This document shows, in pieces, positions 33,662 through 42,773 of a stretch of DNA of 64,000 nt; position 1 is the stretch's first letter, and every line of letters begins with the position of its first letter. The stretch is from Microbacterium sp. BH-3-3-3. Lineage in GTDB: Bacteria > Actinomycetota > Actinomycetes > Actinomycetales > Microbacteriaceae. The translations under genes were made by a program, and so were the position numbers. The stretch covers positions 2,480,001 through 2,544,000 of the forward strand of contig NZ_CP017674.1 in the NCBI RefSeq assembly GCF_001792815.1. Direction: 5' to 3'. Under the pieces are notes generated by a model that searched no databases, was not told the origin of the DNA, and was given only the letters and a program-made list of their open reading frames with translations.

Positions 33662-35188
33662 TCAGCCCAGCAGCGGCACCGCGCCCACCAGCACGCCGAC
33701 GCCGAGCATGACGAGCGAGACGATCGTCGCGCGCCACAGCACCTTCTTGTGGTGGTCGCCGAGGTTGACGCCGGCGAGCGAGACGAGCAGCAGGATGGCG
33801 GGAACCAGCGGGCTCTGCAGGTGCACGGGCTGGCCGGTGATCGAGGCGCGCGCCATCTCGACCGGGGCGATGCCGTAGTTCGCGGCGCTCTCGGCGAGCA
33901 CGGGCAGAATGCCGAAGTAGAACGCGTCGTTCGACATGAAGAACGTGAACGGGATCGACAGCACCCCGGTGATGACGGCGAGGAACGGGCCCATCGACGT
34001 CGGGATCACCTCGGTGATCCACGATGCCATCGCGGTGACCATGCCCGTGCCGTTGAGCACGCCGACGAGCACGCCGGCGGCGAGCACCATCGACACGACG
34101 CCGACGATGCTGGGCGCGTGGGCGACGATCTCGTCGGCCTGCGAGCGGAGCTTAGGGAAGTTGACGATCAGGGCGACCGCGGCTCCGACCATGAAGACGA
34201 ACGCGAGCGGGAACAGGTCCATCACCAGCAGCACCATGACGGCGGCCGTCAGCGCGAGGTTGAACCAGATGAGCTTCGGGCGCAGGGTCGCGCGGTTCGG
34301 ATCGAGCATGGTGTCGGCCATCGCGGTGTCGGCGGTGTCGACGAGCTGGGTCGCGGCGACGGCGTCGCGCCCGCCGCGGACGGTGACGATGTTGCCGGTG
34401 CGCAGCGACGCGACCGCGCCGGGCTTGTGCTCCGCGCCGCGGAAGATCTTCGGGGCGCCGAGGCGACCGAATCCACCGGGGGCGTCGAGCTTCGAGGTGT
34501 CGACCGAGCCCGCGAGACGCTTGCGCTCGGACAGACCGAGGAACCACGCGAAGGCGAGCGCGACGACCAGGCCCGCGATCAACGAGGGGATCATGGGCAC
34601 GAACACGTCGGTGGGCTGCAGGCCCAGGGCGGTCGCGGCGCGCACGGTCGGGCCACCCCACGGCACGATGTTCATCGTGCCGTTCATGAGTCCCGCGACG
34701 CAGGTGAGCACGACGGGGCTCATGCCCAGCCGCAGGTACAGCGGCAGCATCGCCGAGGTGGTGATGATGAAGGTGGTCGACCCGTCGCCGTCGAGCGACA
34801 CGGCGGCGGCGAGGATCGCGGTGCCGAGCACGATCTTGGCCGGATCGTCGCCCAGCACGCGCGTGATCACGCGGATCAGCGGGTCGAAGAGCCCCACGTC
34901 GATCATGATGCCGAAGTACATGATCGCGAACATCAGCAGGGCCGCGGTGGGCGCCATCGTGCTGATCGCGTCGATGACCATGTCGCCGAGGCCCAGGCCC
35001 GCGCCGGCGATGAGGCCGAAGACCGTGGGAACCACGATGAGGGCGACCATGGGGGTCAGGCGCCGCGTCATGATCAGCGCCATGAACGACAGGACCATGA
35101 GGAAGCCGAGGGCCACGAGCACCCCGTCGGCGGGCGTATAGGCCACCGGGTACTCGGCCGCTTCGGCCGCAAGGATCAGGGGGGTCAT
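33662..35188 (-). CDS. CitMHS-type divalent-metal citrate/H+ symporter
   Basis: A 508-residue membrane protein of the citrate-Mg2+/Ca2+:H+ symporter family. Family segments visible: MVLSFMALIMTRRLTPMVALIVVPTVFGL, ALLMFAIMYFGIMIDVGLFDPLIR, AAAVSLDGDGSTTFIITTSAMLPLYLRLGM, GTMNIVPWGGPTVRAA and the C-terminal FFMSNDAFYFGILPVLAES. A hydrophilic loop of about 90 residues (230-320) separates two sets of about six membrane helices. AAGGAG precedes the ATG. It is divergent from the two-component system at 35346, which in relatives such as Bacillus CitST activates citM. The metal partner cannot be read from sequence. Confidence 0.92.
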   Translation of the reverse strand: MTPLILAAEAAEYPVAYTPADGVLVALGFLMVLSFMALIMTRRLTPMVALIVVPTVFGLIAGAGLGLGDMVIDAISTMAPTAALLMFAIMYFGIMIDVGLFDPLIRVITRVLGDDPAKIVLGTAILAAAVSLDGDGSTTFIITTSAMLPLYLRLGMSPVVLTCVAGLMNGTMNIVPWGGPTVRAATALGLQPTDVFVPMIPSLIAGLVVALAFAWFLGLSERKRLAGSVDTSKLDAPGGFGRLGAPKIFRGAEHKPGAVASLRTGNIVTVRGGRDAVAATQLVDTADTAMADTMLDPNRATLRPKLIWFNLALTAAVMVLLVMDLFPLAFVFMVGAAVALIVNFPKLRSQADEIVAHAPSIVGVVSMVLAAGVLVGVLNGTGMVTAMASWITEVIPTSMGPFLAVITGVLSIPFTFFMSNDAFYFGILPVLAESAANYGIAPVEMARASITGQPVHLQSPLVPAILLLVSLAGVNLGDHHKKVLWRATIVSLVMLGVGVLVGAVPLLG

Positions 35189-35345
35189 CGCGACTCCTTC
35201 GTCGTGACGGGCGCGGCTCTCGCGCTCTCGATCCGGCGACACTACGGATGCCGTGCCCCCGGGCGCGCGCTTGCTCGCATTGCGGCGGGTTATGCGCGTA
35301 CCGTGTGTTCTGCGCATTTCGCGCAGCACGAGCCCGGAGGTGCGT

Positions 35346-36959
35346 ATGCGATTCGCCACCCGGATGCTCGTCGTGCAGGTCGCCACGCAGGTCGCCGTGG
35401 TCGCGGTGTGCACCGCGGTGTTCGCGTGGCTCGGCGTGCAGCAGCTGAGAGCCGAGGCCGACTCCTCGGCGCTGAACATCGCGCGCTCGGTCGCCGAGTC
35501 GCCCCAGGTGCGCGACCTCGTCGCCGAGTACTCCGCCGACCCCGGCACGCCGGTCGCCGCGACCCTCCGCGACGGTGTCCTCCAGCGGTACGCCGCCGAC
35601 GTCACCGCCCGCACCGAAGGCCTGTTCGTCGTGATCACCGACGATCACGGCATCCGTCTGGCCCACCCCGATCCGGACCGCCTCGGCGAGGTGGTGAGCA
35701 CGAGCTTCACCGACGCGCTCGCGGGCCGCGAGGTCGTGACGTGGGAGGTCGGCACCCTGGGGGAGTCCGCCCGCGCCAAGGTCCCCGTCTATCCGCCCGC
35801 CGGCGGTGCCCCGGTCGGCGAGGTGAGCGTCGGGTTCGAGCGGGCGAGCGTCTTCGACGATCTCCCCGCCCTCCTCGTCGGCATCGCGGTCGCGGTGCTG
35901 CTGGCCGTCGCCATCGGCGCGGCCGTCGCGCTGCTCATGCGCCGCCGGCTCGAGCGACTGACGCTCGGGGTGCAGCCCGAGGAGCTCGTCGCCCTCGTGC
36001 AGACCCAGACCGCCGTGCTCGAGGGCGCCGACGAGGGAGTGCTCGCGCTCGACGACGCGGGGGTCGTGCGGGTCTGCACCGCCGCGGCCGAACGCCTGCT
36101 CGGGATCACGGATGCCGTCGGCCGCCCCCTCTCCGCCCTCGCCCTCGCGCCCGCCGTCGCCACCGCCCTGGCCGGCACCGGCGCGAGCACGGGGCTGCCC
36201 GTCGGCGGCCGGGTCGTCTTCATCGACGTGCGCCCTGTCCGCCGCGGTGCGCGCACGCTCGGGCGCGTCGCGGTTCTGCGTGACCGTACCGACGTCGCCG
36301 CGCTGTCGGGGCGTCTCGACAGCGTCCGGGCGATGGGCGACGCCCTGCGCGTGCAGCGGCACGAGAACGCCAACCGTCTGCACGCGGCGGTGGGCCTGCT
36401 GGATGCGGAGCGTACGGCCGAGGCCCGCGCCTTCCTCGCCGACCTCGTCGACCGCGGTTCGGTCGACTGGGCGGTGCCGGGGATCGACCTCGTCGGCGAC
36501 GCGATGCTGCAGTCCTTCCTCGGGGCGAAGGCGCTCGCCGCGCGCGAACGCGGGGTGACGTTGAGGGTCTCCGACGACACGTTCCTGCGGGGCACCGTCG
36601 ACGACGTCGAAGACGTCGTGGCCGTGCTCGGCAACCTCGTCGACAACGCGGTGACCGCCGCGGCCTCGGCCCCCGCGCCGCGCGGAGTCGAGGTCGCCGT
36701 GCTGGGCGACGGCGACGCCATCGTGATGACCGTGGCCGACACGGGTGGGGGCATCGCCGACGTCGATGCCGTCTTCGCCCCCCGCGAGCGCGACGACGAC
36801 CCGACCGCGGTGCACGGCCTCGGGATCGGGCTGCCGCTCTCGCGCGAGTTCGCCCGCCGTCGCGAGGGCGAGGTGTGGGTGGTCGACCCGGGTGGTGACG
36901 GCCACGGTGCCGTCGTGGCCGCCCGCTTGCCGGGAGTCCTGCGAGGAGAGAACGAATGA
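35346..36959 (+). CDS. CitA/DcuS-type sensor histidine kinase
   Basis: A 537-residue sensor kinase. Membrane segments lie near residues 7-30 and 174-198, with an extracytoplasmic PAS-like sensor between them (ARTEGLFVVITDDHGIRLAHPDPDRLGEVVSTSF). A cytoplasmic PAS-like region follows. The phosphoacceptor box RHENANRLHAAVGLL is the RHExxN-type dimerisation motif of the citrate/dicarboxylate family, and the ATPase motifs are NLVDNAVTAA (N box), ADTGGGIADVD (G1) and GLGIGLPLSREFARR (G2). GGAGG precedes the ATG at 35346; upstream ATGs in frame lack a site. It should sense external citrate and phosphorylate the regulator it overlaps. Confidence 0.92.
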   Translation: MRFATRMLVVQVATQVAVVAVCTAVFAWLGVQQLRAEADSSALNIARSVAESPQVRDLVAEYSADPGTPVAATLRDGVLQRYAADVTARTEGLFVVITDDHGIRLAHPDPDRLGEVVSTSFTDALAGREVVTWEVGTLGESARAKVPVYPPAGGAPVGEVSVGFERASVFDDLPALLVGIAVAVLLAVAIGAAVALLMRRRLERLTLGVQPEELVALVQTQTAVLEGADEGVLALDDAGVVRVCTAAAERLLGITDAVGRPLSALALAPAVATALAGTGASTGLPVGGRVVFIDVRPVRRGARTLGRVAVLRDRTDVAALSGRLDSVRAMGDALRVQRHENANRLHAAVGLLDAERTAEARAFLADLVDRGSVDWAVPGIDLVGDAMLQSFLGAKALAARERGVTLRVSDDTFLRGTVDDVEDVVAVLGNLVDNAVTAAASAPAPRGVEVAVLGDGDAIVMTVADTGGGIADVDAVFAPRERDDDPTAVHGLGIGLPLSREFARRREGEVWVVDPGGDGHGAVVAARLPGVLRGENE

Positions 36960-37606
36960 CCGACATCCGCGTCCTGGTCGTCGACGACGACTTCCGTGTG
37001 GCGGGGTTGCACCGCGACGCCGTCGCGGCCCGCCCGGGCTTCGTCGCCCTGGAGCCGGCGCGGACGGTCGGCGAGGCCCGCGCCGCGGTCGCCTCGCACC
37101 AGCCCGACCTGCTGCTGGCCGACGTGTACCTGCCCGACGGCGACGGTGTCGACCTCGTGCGCTCGGTCGGCGTCGACGCGTTCGTGCTGTCCGCGGCGAC
37201 CGATGCCGCGACCGTCCGCCGCGCGTTCACCGCCGGGGCGCTGGCCTTCCTCGTCAAACCCTTCGACACGCGCGTGCTGGCCGAGCGTCTCGACCGCTAC
37301 GCCCGGTACCGCAACCTGCTCTCCAACTCGCGGCCGCTGTCGCAGGACGACATCGACCGCGCGGCATCCGTGATGCGCGGGGAGCGCGAGGGGCCGTCGC
37401 TCGCCCGCTCGGCGACCGAGCAGACCGTGCTGGCGGCTCTGGGCGCCGACGAGGCCTCGGCGAGCGAGGTGGCCGAGCGCATCGGCGTCTCGCGTGCGAC
37501 CGCGCAGCGGCACCTGACGGCCCTGGCCGAGCGCGGCCTGGTGCAGGTGAGCCTCCGGTACGGCTCGACGGGCCGCCCCGAGCACCGCTTCCGCGTCGGC
37601 GCCTGA
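36956..37606 (+). CDS. CitB/DpiA-type response regulator
   Basis: A 216-residue response regulator. The receiver domain has the acidic pocket VVDDDF (residues 8-13), the phosphoacceptor Asp56 in LLLADVYLPDGDGV and the conserved Lys in FLVKPFD. The output domain is a winged HTH with ASEVAERIGVSRATAQRHLTALAERGLV, as in the CitT/DpiA group. It overlaps the kinase stop by 4 bases (ATGA). Its likely target is the citM-like gene on the other side of the divergent region, 35189-35345. Confidence 0.93.
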   Translation: MTDIRVLVVDDDFRVAGLHRDAVAARPGFVALEPARTVGEARAAVASHQPDLLLADVYLPDGDGVDLVRSVGVDAFVLSAATDAATVRRAFTAGALAFLVKPFDTRVLAERLDRYARYRNLLSNSRPLSQDDIDRAASVMRGEREGPSLARSATEQTVLAALGADEASASEVAERIGVSRATAQRHLTALAERGLVQVSLRYGSTGRPEHRFRVGA

Positions 37607-37676
37607 GCGGCGCCGTCGCCGCTGCGTCGTCGTTGCCACGTCGCCGCCGCTGCTGCTGCGTCGCCGTCGCCACCTC

Positions 37677-37732
37677 GCATGTCCCACTTCGTGCAGCTCC
37701 AGCCCGCCGAACTCGCACATTTCGGGACATGC
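37677..37732. repeat. 56-bp imperfect palindrome between convergent genes
   Basis: GCATGTCCC (37677-37685) and GGGACATGC (37724-37732) are perfect 9-bp arms. Inside them GTGC (691-694) and GCAC (715-718) can pair. It is in the gap between the convergent response-regulator and GH13 genes and follows a GC-rich simple-sequence run of GTCGC/GCTGCT type from 37607 to 37675. Confidence 0.6.
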
Positions 37733-37761
37733 CCGGCGGAAACGAGGTGGATGCCGCCGAC

Positions 37762-39051
37762 TCAGGCCTCCAGCACCGCCCACCCGCGCGGGCCCAGCTC
37801 GAGCCGCCCGTCGGCCGGGGTGCCCTCGCCGGCGACCACCGTCCGCCCGTCGGCGACCGGCAGGGTCACCGGCTCGTCGCCGATGTTCAGCGCCACCACC
37901 ACGGCGTCGTCGTCCACGGCCGTCCGCAGTGCGACGGCGGTGTTCGTCACCTCGATGACGTCGGTGTGGGCGCGCCAGAGCCACGGCTTCCGCCGCCGCA
38001 GGGCGATGAGCTCCTGGTGCGCCTGCAGGATCCGCACGTCGGCGTCGACCTCGCCCGGATCGGCGGGGAACTCGGGCCGCACCGCATCGTCGCCCCCGAG
38101 GCGTTGCTCTTTCACCCCGGTCCATCCGAACTCGTCGCCGGCGTAGACCGACGGCGTGCCGGCGACGGTGAACAGCACCGCGAGGGCGTGGGGCACGAGG
38201 TCGGGGCCCACCGCCGAGGCGATGCGCGTGACGTCGTGGTTGCCGACGAAGGTCTGGGGCACGAAGGTCGCCAGCAGCTCGTCGTGACGCTCGATCGCGT
38301 GGCTCAGTTCGAACAGGTTGCGGTCCGAGATCCCGTGCCAGACGCCCTGCCACAACTCGTACTGGGTGAGCGCGTCCATGCTCGAGGCGCGAACGATTTC
38401 GGCGCCGTCGCCGTGGATGACCTCGCCGACCACCCACACCTCGGGGAACCGCTCGCGCACGCGAGGGAGCACCCGGGCCCAGAACTCCGGGGGTACCGCG
38501 TAGGCGGCATCCAATCGCCAGCCGTCGATGCCCCGCTCCAGCCAATGGCACATGACCTCCACGACGAGATCGGCCACGGCCTCCGAGGAGTGGTCCAGCG
38601 CCACGAGCGCGTCGTGCCCCTCGAAGACGTCGGCCTCGACCCGGCCGTCGACGCGACGAGCGCGGAACAGCCCCGGGTCGTCGCCGCCGTCGGCGAAGGC
38701 GCGGAACGCCGGGTGCCCGCGGCCGACGTGATTGAAGACGCCGTCGAGCAGGATCCGGATGCCGCGCTCCCGCGCCGCCGACACGAGACGGTCGAAGTCC
38801 TCGTCGTCGCCGAGGCGGGGATCGATGCGGAAGTGATCGACGGTGTCGTAGCCGTGCGTCTCCGACGCGAACACCGGGCCGAGCAGCAAGCCGTTCAGCC
38901 CCAGCTCGATGACGTGGTCGAGCCACGGCTCGAAGCGGTCGAGGCGGTGTGCGGGTTCGGCATCCGGGTCGACGTCGTCGCGGATGGGAGCGCCGACGAA
39001 TCCCAGCGGGTAGACGTGCCACCAGAAGACGTGCTCGGGCCACGCGGGCAT
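37762..39051 (-). CDS. GH13 alpha-amylase-family glycoside hydrolase
   Basis: A 429-residue GH13 enzyme, short for the family. It has a (beta/alpha)8 barrel with the catalytic nucleophile in DGWRLDAAYAV near residue 178, the acid/base in VWVVGEVIH near 207 and the transition-state Asp in TFVGNHDVTRI near 271; LDGVFNHVGRGHPAF is conserved region I. A small C-terminal beta domain ends the chain. There is no signal peptide, so it acts in the cytoplasm on imported maltodextrin- or trehalose-like sugars. The ATG has AGAGGAAA upstream. It lies beside the ROK repressor and the maltose-type importer. Confidence 0.92.
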   Translation of the reverse strand: MPAWPEHVFWWHVYPLGFVGAPIRDDVDPDAEPAHRLDRFEPWLDHVIELGLNGLLLGPVFASETHGYDTVDHFRIDPRLGDDEDFDRLVSAARERGIRILLDGVFNHVGRGHPAFRAFADGGDDPGLFRARRVDGRVEADVFEGHDALVALDHSSEAVADLVVEVMCHWLERGIDGWRLDAAYAVPPEFWARVLPRVRERFPEVWVVGEVIHGDGAEIVRASSMDALTQYELWQGVWHGISDRNLFELSHAIERHDELLATFVPQTFVGNHDVTRIASAVGPDLVPHALAVLFTVAGTPSVYAGDEFGWTGVKEQRLGGDDAVRPEFPADPGEVDADVRILQAHQELIALRRRKPWLWRAHTDVIEVTNTAVALRTAVDDDAVVVALNIGDEPVTLPVADGRTVVAGEGTPADGRLELGPRGWAVLEA

Positions 39052-39208
39052 CCGGTTTCCTCTCGATCGGGAATGAGACGGTCCCGACGCTATCCGCAGC
39101 GTCGGATCCGGCGAGGGGGCTTGCCGCCGCCCGACCTCTCGTCGTGCGGTCGGCGTCGGCTTCGGATGCCGCGGCCCGCCACCCTCTCTTCCCCCGAGGG
39201 TCTCCCCG

Positions 39209-40441
39209 TCACGCCCGCGCGCGATCGGCGGGCAGGGCGAAGGCGTCGAGGTCGAGCGCGTGCGCGCGGGCCGTCTCCACGGCCGCGGCCACGGCCCCGA
39301 TCGACACGATGTCCGCCCCGAGGGTCGAGGCGACGATGCGCGGGGCCGGCAGGTGCAGCGACGCGGGCAGGGCGCCGATGGCCGCGTCGATGATGGGTCC
39401 GGCTCCGGCGGCGATCGCGCCCGAGACCACCACGCGCTCCACGTCGAACAGGCTGCCGAACACCGCCGCCACCCCGGCGAGCGCCGGGCCCACCGCCCGC
39501 GCGACGCCGAGGGCACCCGCGTCGCCGGCGGCGGCGAGGTCGAGCACGGTCTTGGCGTCGAGGGTGTCGGGGTCGATGTCGCGCAGCGCGCTGTCGCGGG
39601 GGAGGGATCCCGAGGCCAGGGCCTCGCGCGCCGCGTCGACGCACCGCGGTGCGAGGCCCCAGGCGCTGCCGACCCCGTCCACGCGATCGAACGCCACGGT
39701 CTCGCCCGCTCCGCCGTGCGCGCCGCGCAGCAGGCGTCCGTCGACGCTGATGCCGGCGCCGAAACGCTCGCCGGCGAGAAGGGCGACGAAGTCGTCGCTG
39801 CCGATCGCGGCTCCGTGCGTGCGCTCGGCGACGGCAGCGAGGGTGGCGTCGTTCTCGACGCGCACCACGGGCGCCCACGCGGCGAAGCTGTCGATGAAGT
39901 CGGGGTTCATGCGCGCCCAGAAGCCGTCGTGGTGCACGGGCGAGCGCCCCGAGCGGGCGACGGGGGCGGGCACACCGACGCACAGTCCGATGATCTCGGT
40001 GCGCGCGCGTCGTGCGCGGGTGAGGGCGGCGTCCACCGTCGCCTCGGCCGCGCGCCGGCGTCGCTCGGGCGAATCGAGCTCGGGGTCGACGGTCAGCCGC
40101 GAGGTGGCGAGCGCTCGTCCGCGCAGGTCGGCCACGGTGGCGGTGAGGTGGCCCCGGCCGGCGTCGACGCCGACGACCAGGCCCGCGCCGGGGTCGAAGG
40201 CGAAGCGTCGGGCCGGTCGGCCCTTGGAGTATTCGCCCACCGCTCGGGCGTTCGGCATCTCGGTGAGCAGGCCGCGGGCGGTCAGTTCGTCGAGCACGTC
40301 GATGGCGGTGGAGCGCGTCACGCCCACGGCCTGAATGACGTCGCTCGCGGTGAAGGCGTCGGCGTCCCAGACGTAGCCCAGGACCGCATCGAGGTTGTGG
40401 CGACGCAGCGACGGCGTCGTCGTGATGGCATCCATCGACAC
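39209..40441 (-). CDS. ROK-family transcriptional regulator
   Basis: A 410-residue ROK (NagC/XylR-type) repressor. N-terminal winged helix: TASDVIQAVGVTRSTAIDVLDELTARGLL. The ROK sugar-binding domain shows GLVVGVDAGRGHLTATVADLRG, GVPAPVARSGR and ALLAGERFGAGISVDGRLLRGAHGGAGE. The CxCGxxGC zinc cluster of NagC-type proteins is absent, which is common in actinobacterial members. The GTG at 40441 has AAAGGGGG upstream at good spacing; ATG 40435 is the alternative. It is divergent from the importer, and the CGAGTA/TACTCG palindrome between them is its likely operator. Confidence 0.9.
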   Translation of the reverse strand: MSMDAITTTPSLRRHNLDAVLGYVWDADAFTASDVIQAVGVTRSTAIDVLDELTARGLLTEMPNARAVGEYSKGRPARRFAFDPGAGLVVGVDAGRGHLTATVADLRGRALATSRLTVDPELDSPERRRRAAEATVDAALTRARRARTEIIGLCVGVPAPVARSGRSPVHHDGFWARMNPDFIDSFAAWAPVVRVENDATLAAVAERTHGAAIGSDDFVALLAGERFGAGISVDGRLLRGAHGGAGETVAFDRVDGVGSAWGLAPRCVDAAREALASGSLPRDSALRDIDPDTLDAKTVLDLAAAGDAGALGVARAVGPALAGVAAVFGSLFDVERVVVSGAIAAGAGPIIDAAIGALPASLHLPAPRIVASTLGADIVSIGAVAAAVETARAHALDLDAFALPADRARA

Positions 40442-40489
40442 TCTTGACCCCCTTTCGTTCTGCTGCAATACTGCCTGCACGACATTGAT

Positions 40490-40509
40490 TTGACGAGTAG
40501 ATTTACTCG
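40490..40509 (+). promoter_or_regulatory. promoter -35 and ROK-type operator
   Basis: CGAGTA (40494-40499), GATT and TACTCG (40504-40509) form a palindrome in the 107-bp divergent region between the ROK gene and the importer gene. TTGACG at 40490-40495 is a fair -35 box that it overlaps. The -10 is unclear. Confidence 0.5.
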
Positions 40510-40548
40510 ACGGGACAACATATTCGCAGTGCAGCGAAGGAGGAACAC

Positions 40549-41862
40549 GTGTCGACGAAGACCAGAGCGGGCCGACGATGGGTCGCCGCGGCGACGGTGG
40601 GGGTGCTCGGGATGGCGATGCTGGCCGGCTGCTCCTCCGACGGCCGCGAGACCATTCGATTCACCTTCAGCAAGCGCGAGGCGCTGTCGTTCATGAACGA
40701 CGTGGTCGCCGAGTACAACGCCTCGCAGGATCGCGTGCGCGTCGAGATGGACAGCTCGGGTGTCGACGTCGTGTCGGCGAGCTTCGTACGCGGCAACCCG
40801 CCCGACATCATGCTGGCCAACTACAACTACGAGGTCGCCCGCTTCGTGCAGCGCTGCGCGCTGAGCGATCTCGGCGGTACCGAGGCGGCGGCCAGCGTGC
40901 GCGACGACCTGCAGCCGCTGCTCGACCAGTACGGCTCCTGCGCGGGGCGCACCAGCGCGCTCCCGTACTCGGTGATGGCGGCATCCGTCATCTACAACAC
41001 GCAGATGTTCGAGCAGCTGGGTCTGTCGGTCCCCACCACCTACGACGAGCTCCTCGCGGTCGCCGACACCCTGAAAGCCAACGGCATCACGCCGTTCTAC
41101 GGCACCTTCAAAGACGACTGGACCGTGGCGCAGGGCTGGTACGACTACTCCGTCGGCGGCTCGCTCGACGTCCTCGACTTCTTCGACGGCCTCGCCGCGG
41201 AGGGCGCCGAGGTGGGGCCCGAGTCGCAGGTCTCGTTCGCCAAGGACTTCACCGAGCCGATGGACCGCATGATGCAGCTCGCCCAGAACTACACGAATCC
41301 GGATGCCGAGAGCCGGGCCTACGGCGACGGCAACCTCGCGTTCGCCCAGGGTGAGGCCGCGATGTACCTGCAGGGCCCGTGGGCGCTGGGTGAGATCGCG
41401 AAGACCGCGCCCGACCTGGCGGTCGGCACGTTCCCCCTGCCGATGACCGACGACCCCGACGACCTCGCCGTCCGCGTCAACATGGACCTCGCGGCGATCA
41501 TCCCCGAGGCCTCCCGACACCAGGATGCCGCGCGCGACTTCCTCGAGTACCTGTACCAGCCCGAGATCATCGAGGCCTACAACGAGTCGCAGCTCGGCTT
41601 CGCGCCGACGAAGGACGCCCCGTCGCCGAGCGACCCCCGCGTCGCGGGGATGATCCCGTACTACGACGAGGGCCGCATCTACCAGGGCGCCTCGGTGCTC
41701 GTGCCCAAGACCATCCCCACCTTCAACTACGCCCAGGCGATGATCTTCGGCGCCTCGCCCGAGGCCACGCTTCGCACCATGGACGAGGACTGGTCGCGCC
41801 TCGCGTTCCGTCAGCCGCCCGCGTCCACGACCGACGCAGCCGTCGAGGAGGACGCGCGATGA
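40549..41862 (+). CDS. sugar ABC transporter substrate-binding lipoprotein (maltose-type family)
   Basis: A 437-residue family 1 solute-binding lipoprotein. Signal peptide with lipobox LAGC near residue 24-27, then the binding domain (IRFTFSKREALSFMNDVVAEYN, AASVIYNTQMFEQLGLSVPTTYDELLAVADTLKANGITPFYGTF, GEAAMYLQGPWALGEI). GGAGG lies upstream of the GTG. The two permease genes follow with 4-base overlaps, and there is no ATPase gene in the cluster, so the importer must borrow a shared MsiK-type ATPase, as is normal for actinobacteria. The two GH13 enzymes around it point to an alpha-glucan oligosaccharide as substrate. Confidence 0.9.
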   Translation: MSTKTRAGRRWVAAATVGVLGMAMLAGCSSDGRETIRFTFSKREALSFMNDVVAEYNASQDRVRVEMDSSGVDVVSASFVRGNPPDIMLANYNYEVARFVQRCALSDLGGTEAAASVRDDLQPLLDQYGSCAGRTSALPYSVMAASVIYNTQMFEQLGLSVPTTYDELLAVADTLKANGITPFYGTFKDDWTVAQGWYDYSVGGSLDVLDFFDGLAAEGAEVGPESQVSFAKDFTEPMDRMMQLAQNYTNPDAESRAYGDGNLAFAQGEAAMYLQGPWALGEIAKTAPDLAVGTFPLPMTDDPDDLAVRVNMDLAAIIPEASRHQDAARDFLEYLYQPEIIEAYNESQLGFAPTKDAPSPSDPRVAGMIPYYDEGRIYQGASVLVPKTIPTFNYAQAMIFGASPEATLRTMDEDWSRLAFRQPPASTTDAAVEEDAR

Positions 41863-42773
41863 CCACCACCACCACGATCGTGACCGGCGGGAAGACGACC
41901 GCTCGGCGCAGCAGCCGCCGCGTCGAACCGATCTACTACCTGTTCCTGCTGCCGACCCTCGTGCTGTTCACCCTCGCCATCACGGTGCCGGGCGTCATCG
42001 GGATCTTCTTCAGTTTCACCGACTCGATCGGCCTCGGCGAGTGGAACTTCACCGGGCTGACGAACTACATCGCGATCTTCAGCGACCCGGCCATCCTGCA
42101 GAGCTACCTGTTCACCTTCGGTTTCTCGGTCGCGACGGTGATCGTCGTCAACATCGCGGCGTTCCTGCTGGCGGTGGGACTGACCTCGCAGATCCGCTTC
42201 AAGAAGGCGCTGCGCACGGTCTTCGTCATCCCGATGGTGATCTCGGGCATCATCATCGCCTACGTCTTCAACTTCCTCTTCAGCAACTCGGTGCCCGAGG
42301 CCGGAGCCTCGCTCGGCATCCCGTGGCTCGAGACCTCGCTCCTGGCGAACCCCGACCTCGCGTGGGTCGCGATCGTCATCGTCACCGCGTGGCAGGCGAT
42401 CCCCGGAACGCTGCTGATCTACATCGCGGGCCTGCTGTCCGTGCCCGGCGACGTCTACGAGGCCGCGGGCCTCGACGGGGCGAGCAAGACCCAGCAGCTG
42501 CTGCGCATCACGCTCCCGCTGGTGGCGGGGTACGTCGTCATCAACATCATCCTGGGCTTCAAGGGCTTCCTGAACGCCTACGACATCATCGTCGGCCTCA
42601 CCGGTGGCGGTCCCGGCACCGCGACCCGCAGCGTCGCGATGTCGATCATCCTCGGCTTCAACGGCGGGGACTACGCGTACCAGATGGCGAACGCGGCGCT
42701 CTTCTTCGTCGTGGCCATCGTCATCTCGCTCCTGCAGCTCTCGCTGACCCGGGGAAGGAACACCCTGTCATGA
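41859..42773 (+). CDS. sugar ABC transporter permease (MalF/LacF-type)
   Basis: A 304-residue permease with about six membrane helices. Segments: YLFLLPTLVLFTLAITVPGVIGIFFSFTDS, the coupling loop YEAAGLDGASKTQQLLRITLPLV (EAA motif) and ILGFKGFLNAYDIIVGLTGGGPGTATRS, a signature of the MalF-like group. It overlaps the binding-protein stop (ATGA) and its own stop overlaps the next ATG, giving a tightly coupled trio. It forms a heterodimer with the next protein in the model systems. Confidence 0.92.
   Translation: MTTTTTIVTGGKTTARRSSRRVEPIYYLFLLPTLVLFTLAITVPGVIGIFFSFTDSIGLGEWNFTGLTNYIAIFSDPAILQSYLFTFGFSVATVIVVNIAAFLLAVGLTSQIRFKKALRTVFVIPMVISGIIIAYVFNFLFSNSVPEAGASLGIPWLETSLLANPDLAWVAIVIVTAWQAIPGTLLIYIAGLLSVPGDVYEAAGLDGASKTQQLLRITLPLVAGYVVINIILGFKGFLNAYDIIVGLTGGGPGTATRSVAMSIILGFNGGDYAYQMANAALFFVVAIVISLLQLSLTRGRNTLS

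Noticed and set aside
37607..37675. GTCGC/GCTGCT simple-sequence run as a small gene
   Set aside because: It is low-complexity, has no start with a binding site and lies between convergent genes.
35789..39043. Minus-strand open frame of about 1,080 codons
   Set aside because: It runs antisense to the sensor kinase and response regulator and off-frame to the GH13 gene. It has no recognisable domain and its composition is that of a shadow.
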